Position numbers and translations under genes: made by a program | DNA from: CAZLPW01 sp964561495 | GTDB taxonomy: Bacteria; Fidelibacterota; Marinisomatia; Marinisomatales; UBA1611 | Reading direction: 5' to 3' | Assembly: GCA_964561495.1 (NCBI GenBank) | Contig: CAZLPW010000066.1 | Location: forward strand, 1-10,772 | DNA: 10,772 nucleotides | Notes under the pieces: model-generated | What the model was told of the DNA's origin: nothing | What the model saw: the letters and a program-made list of their open reading frames with translations, nothing else | Database searches by the model: none | In this document: piece after piece, positions 1 through 6,084 of the stretch | How the letters are laid out: every line of letters begins with the position of its first letter | Position numbering within the stretch: position 1 is the first letter of the stretch

Positions 1-189
1 AAGCATAATACTTACATGAGTGTTCCTCTAATCTGGACGATGATGAATCAGCATACTACCCTTTTTTCAGGAGGAGAGTTTGGTATTACTGAATCGACAA
101 ACTGGTTGGTCTTAGTAATTATGATTGCACTTGGTTGGCATGTGGTTTGGCAGATTTATAAAAAGTCAGGAACTATAAAAGGCTTTTAG
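1..189 (+). CDS. C-terminal end of a PuuD/urate-oxidase-N-like membrane protein (partial)
   Basis: The window opens inside a gene whose last 62 codons are open and end at TAG (187-189). The visible part has a HNTYMSVPLIWTMMNQH stretch, then a hydrophobic segment (WLVLVIMIALGWHVVW), then a short basic tail, so the protein ends in a membrane helix. The stretch resembles, from memory, the HNxYxxxPxxFxMxxxH region of the DUF989 / urate-oxidase N-terminal family (PuuD), integral membrane proteins that in some bacteria carry a C-terminal cytochrome c domain. No cytochrome c domain follows here, so this would be a membrane-only member. A role in urate oxidation cannot be claimed from 62 residues. 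Family assignment is moderate; the coding call is firm because a terminator follows the stop directly. Confidence 0.6.
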   Translation, partial: KHNTYMSVPLIWTMMNQHTTLFSGGEFGITESTNWLVLVIMIALGWHVVWQIYKKSGTIKGF

Positions 190-208
190 TTTTTTAAAAA
201 ATAATTCC

Positions 209-242
209 AGTAAAAAGCCTCAGTTTTCTGAGGCTTTTTACT
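209..242 (+). terminator. Strong intrinsic terminator after the membrane-protein gene
   Basis: A perfect 15-bp inverted repeat (209-223 with 228-242) flanks a TTTT loop. The stem contains GCCTCAG/CTGAGGC, preceded by A-rich and ending in T-rich sequence (CTTTTTACT), so it could act in both directions. It lies 19 nt after the upstream stop codon and ends only 19 nt before the TTG start of the next gene, leaving little room for a separate promoter and ribosome binding site. Confidence 0.9.
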
Positions 243-261
243 ATATAAAAAGAATCACAAT

Positions 262-1086
262 TTGAAAAGAGAAAGAGCAATAGCTATATTAATTTTTGCA
301 GGAGCATTGTGGTCTTTAGGAGGAGTATTAATTAAAAGTATTCCATGGCCACCCTTAGCTATATCGGGACTTCGTAGTGGAGTTGCAGCTCTAGTGATAT
401 ATTTTTTTAGCAGAAATAATAAAATCACATTTTCAAAATCAAAAATATTAGCTGCCTGTTTTTATGCATTGGTTGTTATTCTATTTGTGATAGCTAATAA
501 GCTTACTACAGCGGGGAATGCTATTTTATTACAGTACACTGCACCAGTATACGTAGCCTTATTTGGGTATATGTTTTTGAAAGAGAAATCCACAATTATT
601 GATTGGTTAACAATAGTAGTATTATTAATCGGGTTAGGATTATTTTTTATTGATGAACTTACACTAGATGGGTTTACAGGTAATATTCTTGCTGCGGTTT
701 CTGGTATCTGCTTTGCTGCCTTAACTTTACTATTACGAAAACAGAAAGACGATTCACCATCAGATTCTGTTTTGTTAGGAAACATAATTACATTTATTAT
801 AGGCATGCCTTTTATTTCATCAGGTATAACAATAGAAATGAAGCCGATATTACTTGTATTAATTCTAGGAGTATTTCAGCTTGGTATCCCATATGTTTTG
901 TATACTATTGCAATAAAACATTTAAGGGCTCTAGATGCCATTATTTTTCCAATTATTGAACCCATATTAAATCCCATATTAGTTTTCCTGATTCTTGGTG
1001 AATCCCTGGGACCGTGGGCATTTCTTGGTGGTACTATGGTTTTAGGCAGTGTGGTACTCAGAGCTATTCTAAAACATAGTAAGTAA
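262..1086 (+). CDS. DMT superfamily (EamA) transporter
   Basis: A 274-residue, very hydrophobic protein with about ten predicted membrane segments in two homologous halves of five, the layout and size of drug/metabolite transporters with two EamA domains. The first half opens with the family-like ALWSLGGVLIKSI and contains LLQYTAPVYVALFGYMFLKEK (about 89-109). The second half contains the matching PIIEPILNPILVFLILGE (about 230-247). The P-x(n)-E pattern at the end of each half is typical of EamA. Substrate cannot be inferred. The start is TTG at 262, the only plausible in-frame start after the TGA at 229; no clear Shine-Dalgarno precedes it. A TATAAA at 244-249 sits too close for a normal leader, so initiation may be leaderless or by limited readthrough of the upstream terminator. 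Confidence 0.88.
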   Translation: MKRERAIAILIFAGALWSLGGVLIKSIPWPPLAISGLRSGVAALVIYFFSRNNKITFSKSKILAACFYALVVILFVIANKLTTAGNAILLQYTAPVYVALFGYMFLKEKSTIIDWLTIVVLLIGLGLFFIDELTLDGFTGNILAAVSGICFAALTLLLRKQKDDSPSDSVLLGNIITFIIGMPFISSGITIEMKPILLVLILGVFQLGIPYVLYTIAIKHLRALDAIIFPIIEPILNPILVFLILGESLGPWAFLGGTMVLGSVVLRAILKHSK

Positions 1087-1123
1087 CTGGACTAATTTAT
1101 TTTTAGAAATATTTTTTATATAA

Positions 1124-1150
1124 AAAAGCCCTGCAATTAGCGGGGCTTTT
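1124..1150. terminator. Bidirectional intrinsic terminator between converging genes
   Basis: AAAAGCCCTGC (1124-1134) pairs with GCGGGGCTTTT (1140-1150) around a 5-nt loop, giving an 11-bp stem with one G-T pair. It is flanked by A-runs on the left and T-runs on the right, so it can terminate both the transporter on the plus strand and the peroxiredoxin on the minus strand. Confidence 0.9.
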
Positions 1151-1160
1151 ATTCAAAAGA

Positions 1161-1625
1161 TTAAAGATTTTTCAATTTATTTTTAATTTCTTCATAATCG
1201 GGTTCTTCTCCTGGACTAGGTGCTATCCATTTAAATACTATAGTCCCATCTTTGACAATAAAAACAGCTCTATTCGCACATGTATATCCATCAATTCCAC
1301 CCAGTCCCTTGAAAAGAACGTCATATGCCTTAATAACAGATCTATCTAAATCTGATAATAAGTCAAATTCAAGATTATATTTTTTTGAAAAGGCTCCATT
1401 GGCCCATGGTGAGTCAACACTTATCCCAAGGATGGTTGCATCCAAGTCGTTAAATGTTTTAAAATTATCTTGAAATGTACACATTTCAGTATCGCAAACA
1501 CCAGTAAATGCCCCTGGATAGAAGGCAAGAACAACTGTTTTATCAGAAAAATCTGATAAAGAGACATCTTCTTTGTTTGTATTTTTTAGCGTGAACTTTG
1601 GTGCTGTATCATTTATTTCTAACAT
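1161..1625 (-). CDS. Peroxiredoxin, AhpC/TSA family (BCP/PrxQ- or AhpE-like)
   Basis: A 154-residue thioredoxin-fold thiol peroxidase that would reduce H2O2 or organic hydroperoxides in the cytoplasm. The peroxidatic motif PxxxTxxC is intact (P37, T41, C44 within YPGAFTGVC), and the catalytic arginine is R119 in CANRAVFIV. A second cysteine at C49, five residues after C44, matches the C-x4-C spacing of BCP/PrxQ enzymes and could be the resolving cysteine; C116 is a third. There is no signal peptide. ATG at 1625 is supported by AAGGAAC with 5-nt spacing. It is divergent from the PerR-like regulator at 1745 and shares its promoter region, so peroxide-dependent control is likely though not shown. 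The reductant is unknown. Confidence 0.93.
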   Translation of the reverse strand: MLEINDTAPKFTLKNTNKEDVSLSDFSDKTVVLAFYPGAFTGVCDTEMCTFQDNFKTFNDLDATILGISVDSPWANGAFSKKYNLEFDLLSDLDRSVIKAYDVLFKGLGGIDGYTCANRAVFIVKDGTIVFKWIAPSPGEEPDYEEIKNKLKNL

Positions 1626-1697
1626 GATTTGTTCCTTTTTTTAAACCGGTTTCCAATTAATCAGAATCAATTTACAAAATTAAAAATATTAAAATAA

Positions 1698-1729
1698 TAC
1701 TATTTTATAGTAATAGTAACTATTCCTAT
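1698..1729. promoter_or_regulatory. Overlapping palindromes in divergent promoter region, candidate PerR/Fur operator
   Basis: The 119-nt gap between the peroxiredoxin (minus) and the PerR-like gene (plus) contains TACTAT-TTT-ATAGTA (1698-1712), a perfect 6+3+6 inverted repeat. It overlaps a longer imperfect palindrome at 1707-1729 centred on A1718 (AATAGT-A-ACTATT, continuing to ATAG/CTAT with one mismatched pair). ATAGTA hexamers thus occur in both orientations. Fur-family proteins, including PerR, bind A/T-rich 15-19 bp inverted repeats, so this is the best candidate operator for autoregulation and for control of the peroxiredoxin. The sequence differs from the Bacillus Per box, and AT-rich DNA yields palindromes by chance. 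Confidence 0.55.
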
Positions 1730-1744
1730 TAATTAAATTTTGCT

Positions 1745-2122
1745 ATGAGATTTAGCACCCAAAGAAAAGTTATAAGAGATATTGTTAAATCTACAAAAAC
1801 TCATCCCTCTGCTGATTGGATTTTTAATAAGGCTAGAGTTATCATGCCTAATATTAGTTTAGGAACGGTTTATAGAAATCTAAAATACCTAGAAAAAATT
1901 GGTGAAATAAATACTATCTCAGATGACCAGATAATAAGATATGATGGAAATACAAAAGCACACCATCATTTAAAGTGTACTAGATGTGGAGACTTGATTG
2001 ATATTAATAACTATAACAACATTATATCGAAAAAATTTTTGGGTAAATACAAATTTATAATTAAAAAAATTAATCTTATGATACTTGGAGAGTGTCAAAA
2101 ACATAACATCACGAACGAATAA
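1745..2122 (+). CDS. PerR-like Fur-family transcriptional regulator
   Basis: A 125-residue metal-dependent repressor. The N-terminal winged helix (about 4-60) has the family hallmarks THPSADWIF and SLGTVYRNL. The regulatory-metal ligands of PerR all have counterparts: H20, D67, H73, H75 and D86. Asp rather than Glu at the last position favours a peroxide sensor over an iron or zinc regulator. The structural zinc site has C78-x2-C81, but the second CxxC is C117-x2-H120, suggesting a CCCH site. The protein is about 20 residues shorter than B. subtilis PerR, mostly at the N-terminus and the tail. ATG at 1745 has no strong Shine-Dalgarno. It is first in the operon; its stop codon overlaps the rubrerythrin ribosome binding site. 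Autoregulation through 1698-1729 is inferred. Confidence 0.88.
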   Translation: MRFSTQRKVIRDIVKSTKTHPSADWIFNKARVIMPNISLGTVYRNLKYLEKIGEINTISDDQIIRYDGNTKAHHHLKCTRCGDLIDINNYNNIISKKFLGKYKFIIKKINLMILGECQKHNITNE

Positions 2123-2131
2123 GGAGAAAAA

Positions 2132-2551
2132 ATGAGTTTAGAAGGAACTAACACATTAGAAAATCTAAAAGCAGCTTTTGCTGGAGAATCCCAAGCAAAT
2201 CGTCGCTACCTCTATTTTGCGCGTCAGGCAGACATAGAAGGATACCCTGAAGCAGCAGGAGTTTTTAAAAACACTGCAGATGGTGAAACAGGACATGCTT
2301 TTGGACATTTAGAGTTTATGGAAAAACAAGGAGGTGGTGATCCAGCGACAGGTAAAGAGATTGGTGATACAGAGCTAAATCTTGGTGCTGCTGTTGCAGG
2401 TGAGACCTATGAATACACAGAAATGTATCCAGGTTTTGCGAAAACTGCTCGCGAAGAAGGCTTTGACGAAATTGCTGAGTGGTTTGAAACTTTAGCTCGT
2501 GCAGAAAAATCACACGCTGGTAAATTTCAAGAAACTTTAGATAATCTATAA
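2132..2551 (+). CDS. Rubrerythrin without a rubredoxin domain
   Basis: A 139-residue four-helix-bundle diiron protein, expected to act as a cytoplasmic NAD(P)H-linked peroxidase once supplied with electrons. The diiron ligand set is visible: E19 (AGESQANRRY), E52 and H55 (DGETGHAF), E91 and E94 (AGETYEYTE), E125 and H128 (ARAEKSHAGKF). Classical rubrerythrin is about 190 residues and ends in a rubredoxin domain with two CxxC pairs; this protein has no cysteine at all, so electrons must come from a separate carrier. It starts 9 nt after the PerR-like gene with a strong AAGGAG (2121-2126, 5-nt spacing). Its codons are more GC-rich than those of its neighbours, as in a highly expressed gene. The iron-sulfur protein downstream is a natural candidate partner. 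Confidence 0.93.
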   Translation: MSLEGTNTLENLKAAFAGESQANRRYLYFARQADIEGYPEAAGVFKNTADGETGHAFGHLEFMEKQGGGDPATGKEIGDTELNLGAAVAGETYEYTEMYPGFAKTAREEGFDEIAEWFETLARAEKSHAGKFQETLDNL

Positions 2552-2568
2552 TAATAACGAAAACCCAT

Positions 2569-2598
2569 TGATGGCGGGCAAAAACATACCCGCCATCA
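2569..2598 (+). terminator. GC-rich hairpin after rubrerythrin, possible partial terminator or 3'-stabilising element
   Basis: TGATGGCGGG (2569-2578) pairs perfectly with CCCGCCATCA (2589-2598) around a 10-nt loop. It is very GC-rich for this sequence. No clean T-run follows (CTTAACATATTTT), so termination is probably incomplete. It could let rubrerythrin mRNA accumulate above the downstream genes. Confidence 0.6.
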
Positions 2599-2614
2599 CT
2601 TAACATATTTTCCT

Positions 2615-4039
2615 ATGATTAATCATTCTGATACAAAGAATGCAATTTATAACATAAATGATGATCTATATTGGAATAGTGAATCATTATATAGTGAAAT
2701 GGACCGCGTATACGATATCTGCATAGGTTGCCGGCTTTGTTTTAACTTATGTCCATCATTCCCTTCTCTATTTAATTCTATAGATAAAGCTGGAGACAGG
2801 AAAAGAGAAAAAGCTGTGTTAGAGGGCAAGGCAAAAGAGGTTTTCGAAGAACGGGAATATCTTAACCTTCCTGAGGGTCAACATGCTAGTGAAGCTAGTG
2901 ATGAAGTCGCTTATAGAGGTGAAGTTCATGACTTGTCCGATAAAGAGCGTTGGGAGGTAGTTGATCTATGTTATCAATGTAAACTATGTGATCCAGTTTG
3001 TCCCTATACCCCTGGTAAGGAACATGAGTTTAAACTTGATTTTCCCAAATTGATGACAAGATCACAAGCAATTCGTTCTAAAGAAAGAGGAATCTCTATA
3101 AGTGATAAATTTTTGGCCAGTACTGATTTCACTGGGTTTTTAGGTTCATTTTTTGGATCTGGTATTAATTTAATCAATAAAATTCCTTTTTCAAGATTTC
3201 TAATGGAAAAGTTTATTGGAATTCATCGTGAAAGAATTTTGCCGTTCTTTCAATCAACCACTTTCAGTGATTGGGTTAAAAATAGAAAATATGAATTAGA
3301 AGAGACCCAAGATAAAGTTGCTATTTTTGGGACGTGTTTTACTAATTCGCATGATTTAGAGCTTGGAAAAGCAGCAATCGCAGTTTTAGAACATAACAAT
3401 GTTGAATATATTTTTCCAGATCAGCAATGTTGTGGTGCACCATATCTTAGTCCAGGTGATTTTGATGGTTTCAAAAATCAAGCAAAATTAAATGTTAATA
3501 CTTTCTCGGATTATATTGATAAAGGTTACAAAATAGTTGTCACTGGTCCACCAACATGTAGTCTAACTTTTAAAAAAGAGTATAAAGACTACCTTGATAT
3601 GAATGATGAAGTTGAAAAAATTTCTTCCAATACATATGATATCTCAGAGTATTTAATTATTTTGAATAAAGAAGGGAAATTAAAAAAGGATTTTAAGAAA
3701 AAAATTGGTAAAACTAGTTATCATGTTAGCTGTCATTTAAAAGCACAACAAATTGGATTTAAAGGTAGGGATATATTGAAATTAATATCTGATGAGAAAG
3801 TTAGTTTAATCAATCGATGCAGTGGAATGGATGGTGGCTGGGGAATGAAGACAGAAAATTTTGAGGAATCTATTAAAGTAGCCGAAAAGTGTTTAAATGA
3901 TATTAACCAAGTTAATACAGAGAATGTATGTTCTGATTGCTCTTTAGCAAGTCACCAACTAAAACAAGCAAGCCAAAATGAAATTGTTCCTAGTCATCCT
4001 ATTGTAGAGCTTTTTAAAGCATATGATTTGAAAATTTAG
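2615..4039 (+). CDS. GlpC/HdrD-like iron-sulfur oxidoreductase (two [4Fe-4S] clusters plus CCG-type domains)
   Basis: A 474-residue probable electron-transfer protein. Two ferredoxin-type motifs are complete: C36-x2-C39-x2-C42-x3-C46-P and C119-x2-C122-x2-C125-x3-C129-P, separated by a charged stretch of about 70 residues. The C-terminal half has cysteine-rich CCG-type domains as in GlpC and heterodisulfide reductase: a first CCGAP with a later GPPTCSLT, and a second part with HVSCHLKAQ, then RCSGMDGGWGMK, where CSG replaces CCG, and CSDCSLASHQL. No membrane segment or flavin motif is evident. The gene lies between rubrerythrin and DUF3501. I infer it passes electrons to the rubredoxin-less rubrerythrin; it is not a glycerol-3-phosphate dehydrogenase subunit by context. 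ATG at 2615 has no clear Shine-Dalgarno and lies just after the hairpin. Confidence 0.85.
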   Translation: MINHSDTKNAIYNINDDLYWNSESLYSEMDRVYDICIGCRLCFNLCPSFPSLFNSIDKAGDRKREKAVLEGKAKEVFEEREYLNLPEGQHASEASDEVAYRGEVHDLSDKERWEVVDLCYQCKLCDPVCPYTPGKEHEFKLDFPKLMTRSQAIRSKERGISISDKFLASTDFTGFLGSFFGSGINLINKIPFSRFLMEKFIGIHRERILPFFQSTTFSDWVKNRKYELEETQDKVAIFGTCFTNSHDLELGKAAIAVLEHNNVEYIFPDQQCCGAPYLSPGDFDGFKNQAKLNVNTFSDYIDKGYKIVVTGPPTCSLTFKKEYKDYLDMNDEVEKISSNTYDISEYLIILNKEGKLKKDFKKKIGKTSYHVSCHLKAQQIGFKGRDILKLISDEKVSLINRCSGMDGGWGMKTENFEESIKVAEKCLNDINQVNTENVCSDCSLASHQLKQASQNEIVPSHPIVELFKAYDLKI

Positions 4040-4055
4040 AAGAGGAGTTGAAAAT

Positions 4056-4643
4056 ATGGAAAATATTCAATTAAATGAACTTATGAATATCATTGAATAT
4101 GAAAAAGTTCGTCAAAAGTACAGGAATGATTTGATTTTATACAAAAAGGCAAGAAGAATTGGAATCGGACCAAATATTACTGTTACTTTTGAAAACAAAA
4201 GGACTATGAAATTTCAAATTCAAGAAATGATGCGTGCTGAGAGGATGGTTCATGATCATCAAATAAAAGAAGAAATCAAAGTATATAACTCTTTGCTACC
4301 AAAAAAAAACGAACTTAGTGCTACTTTTTTTATCGAGGTCACTGAGGAATCAAAAATTAAATCTATTTTAAATGGTTTTATTGGATTGACAAATGGAGAA
4401 AACCTATACTTCAAAATTGGAGAATCTAAAATTCCAGCTATTTTTGAATTAGGCCGTGAAGAGGATGACAAAATTAGTTCTGTTCACTACATAAAATTTG
4501 AATTTAATCAAGACTCTATCTCATTATTCAAAGACGAAAATAAAGATGTTGTACTAGAGGTTAATTATAAAAAGTATATATACGGTGTTAAGCTAGACAA
4601 ACATACTAGGAAATCTTTAATCCAAGATTTAAATGGGAATTAG
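4056..4643 (+). CDS. DUF3501 family protein of unknown function
   Basis: A 195-residue protein matching what I recall of DUF3501: a conserved N-terminal half with YEKVRQKYRND, KKARRIGIGPNITVTFEN, the block QIQEMMRAERMV (about 52-63) and YNSLLPKKNELSATFFIEV (about 77-95), and a more variable C-terminal half predicted mainly beta. It has no cysteines, no signal peptide and no membrane segment, so it is probably a soluble cytoplasmic partner and not an electron carrier. It starts 16 nt after the iron-sulfur gene with a good AGAGGAG (4041-4047) and is presumably co-transcribed. The rubrerythrin / iron-sulfur protein / DUF3501 order is one I recall from other bacteria, which suggests a functional module. 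No biochemical role is known to me. Confidence 0.82.
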   Translation: MENIQLNELMNIIEYEKVRQKYRNDLILYKKARRIGIGPNITVTFENKRTMKFQIQEMMRAERMVHDHQIKEEIKVYNSLLPKKNELSATFFIEVTEESKIKSILNGFIGLTNGENLYFKIGESKIPAIFELGREEDDKISSVHYIKFEFNQDSISLFKDENKDVVLEVNYKKYIYGVKLDKHTRKSLIQDLNGN

Positions 4644-4697
4644 AAATTTTTAATATTAAGAAAATATTTGAGTTTTTATATTTCATCAAAATCAAAG

Positions 4698-4713
4698 TAC
4701 TATGTTTTATAGA
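4698..4713 (+). promoter_or_regulatory. TACTAT...TTTTATAG element upstream of the UGA-containing gene
   Basis: TACTAT (4698-4703) is followed, after one G, by TTTTATAG (4705-4712). The first hexamer and the TTTTATAG match the element upstream of the PerR-like gene (1698-1712), with altered spacing: CTAT and ATAG are 5 nt apart here and 3 nt there. TATAGA (4708-4713) could instead serve as a -10 box. Either way it suggests a separate or peroxide-linked promoter for the gene at 4719. Support is limited in such AT-rich DNA. Confidence 0.3.
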
Positions 4714-4718
4714 TTAAA

Positions 4719-5966
4719 TTGAAATTAGTTTTATTAATAGTCCTTTTTTTGTTTTTTAATAAAACAGATGAAAGAAAGTTTATGCTAAACCGTAAAACTT
4801 ATCAGAAATGGTACGACTTTATTAAACCATCTAAAAAAGATTTAGAGTGGACATCTATTCCCTGGTATACTTCTTTTGAAGAAGGTGTAGAAGAAGCCAT
4901 TAAGAAAGAAAAGCCACTACTACTATGGGTAATGAATGGGCATCCATTAGGCTGTACTTGAAACAATGGAACTGCAGGCCGTGTGTCTGTTTGGTCTGAC
5001 CCTCGAATAATAAAAATCTCAGAAAAATTAATTCCTACTACTGATGAGGTCTGGCGTTTGCAACGAGCAATTGACGGTGATGCTATTATGTTCCAAAATA
5101 TGGCTAAGGATGGTCACTATAAAAAAGAAGGTGGGACTAGGCAAGGCATATATGTTTGTACATCTAATGGGATTTTATTATCATCTATTAATTCATTAAA
5201 TCCAGATTTTGTTTTAGACATGATTAAGGATGGACTTGAAAAGTGGAGCAGATTGCCTTCGTTTGATAAAAAACTGTCTTATGATCTTTCGGGAAAAGTA
5301 AATCATCGCTGGGAACATAGCTATCCTTCAAAGGGCCTTGTCTTGAAGTCATCAAAGATTGATTTATTAGATGATCCGCCATTGAGAACATCAGAAAACA
5401 AACGTTGGAATATCGATTATGTTTGGTTCAGTAAAAAAGAGGCACAACTCTGGATTCCAGATAATATTCAAATTGGTCAAACCTATCAACTGCCAAATTT
5501 GATTAAAAATCGGCTATTTCAATATCATTTTTTAGATAATGTAATAGGTCAAACTTTGCCATTTGCAATATCTGAAATACAGACTTCAGATTTAAAAACA
5601 AAAATAATTGATTTTACTGACGATTTTATATTTATTGAGATTGAAGGTTATAGTAAAGCAAAAGCAAAGGGGAACTGGTTGCTTGGTGAAGATTGGATAG
5701 AATGGTCAGATATTAGATTAGATCATGGAATAGAAACGACTATTCTTGGAAGCGCCAAGTATAATCTTAGAACAAAATCTTTTTATAATTTTGAAATGGT
5801 TGCCATTGGAAATCGCTATGGAAAAACAAAATATAATGGCAGAAATAAAAATACTGGTAACAGCTATATTGGCTTTTTATATACTTTAGCTGGGAATAAA
5901 CCAGCAGATAAAATTGCTCCTGCTTTTATTGAATACTATGATGCGGAATGGGTAATTAGACCTTAA
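4719..5966 (+). CDS. Candidate selenoprotein: thioredoxin-fold protein with in-frame UGA (Sec81) in a C-T-U motif
   Basis: One reading frame runs from 4719 to TAA at 5964-5966, broken only by TGA at 4959-4961. Read through as selenocysteine it gives 415 residues. Residues about 45-110 look like a thioredoxin fold of the type SFEEGVEEAIKKEKPLLLWV - active site - WSDPRIIKISEKLIPTTDEVW; in such proteins redox cysteines sit just where GCTU (C79, U81) falls here. The remaining 300 residues form a predicted beta-rich C-terminal region with TRQGIYVCTSNG, DNVIGQTLPF and EMVAIGNRYGKT. I have a faint memory of similarly built proteins in Planctomycetes, with no known function. The start is uncertain: TTG 4719 adds a hydrophobic stretch (LVLLIVLFLFF) that could be a signal or anchor, whereas ATG 4782 gives a soluble protein. 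A TGC/TGT or TGG to TGA mutation is the main alternative. Confidence 0.65.
4975..4998 (+). promoter_or_regulatory. Candidate bacterial SECIS hairpin downstream of the in-frame UGA
   Basis: CAGGCC (4975-4980) pairs with GGTCTG (4993-4998), a 6-bp stem with one G-T pair. The 12-nt apical loop (4981-4992) begins with G and is GT-rich. Nineteen nucleotides separate the TGA from the loop. General criteria I recall for bacterial SECIS elements are a loop roughly 16-37 nt after the UGA, a short upper stem, a loop of about 3-14 nt, and a G among its first two bases; all are met. A weak extension (GG 4968-4969 with CC 5000-5001) is possible. The lower stem is poor, and short hairpins of this kind are not rare. 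Confidence 0.5.
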
Positions 5967-6084
5967 TAGATTAGCTCAATTAATTTTTTGTAAAAGCAAA
6001 CAGATTTTTACTTTTTCTAATAATCTTTACAATTTAAAGTTAATTGCCTAAATTTTTAAAATAAAGTAAGGCTTGGGCTATACA

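Noticed and set aside
462..806. Minus-strand open frame opposite the transporter gene
   Set aside because: It lies wholly within a clear EamA gene, has no recognisable motifs, and looks like the complement of hydrophobic codons.
1643..1652. AAACCGGTTT palindrome next to the peroxiredoxin ribosome binding site
   Set aside because: It is perfect but only 10 bp, is unlike Fur-family sites, and nothing else supports it.
2316..2606. Minus-strand open frame over the rubrerythrin gene
   Set aside because: It is Gln/His/Leu-rich low-complexity translation antisense to a well-conserved gene, and it crosses the hairpin at 2569-2598.
2615..4039. Calling the iron-sulfur protein GlpC (anaerobic glycerol-3-phosphate dehydrogenase subunit C)
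   Set aside because: It shares domain types, but no glpA/glpB neighbours exist, the second CCG motif is altered to CSG, and the context is rubrerythrin/DUF3501.
4719..5966. Reading this region as two separate genes (4719-4961 and GTG start at 4983) or as a simple pseudogene
   Set aside because: Both parts are in the same frame, the break falls inside the thioredoxin-fold active site, the codons between them are open, and there is no convincing ribosome binding site for the GTG. The rest of the gene shows no decay. A point mutation cannot be excluded without homologues.
5990..6011. GTAAAA/TTTTAC inverted repeat after the candidate selenoprotein gene as a terminator
   Set aside because: It has only six A/T-dominated pairs around a 10-nt loop; a T-run follows but the stem is too weak to call.
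6073..6084. TTG at 6073 as the start of the first AsnC-type gene
   Set aside because: Alignment with the paralogue starts at the ATG at 6085, and AAGG would lie only one base from the TTG.
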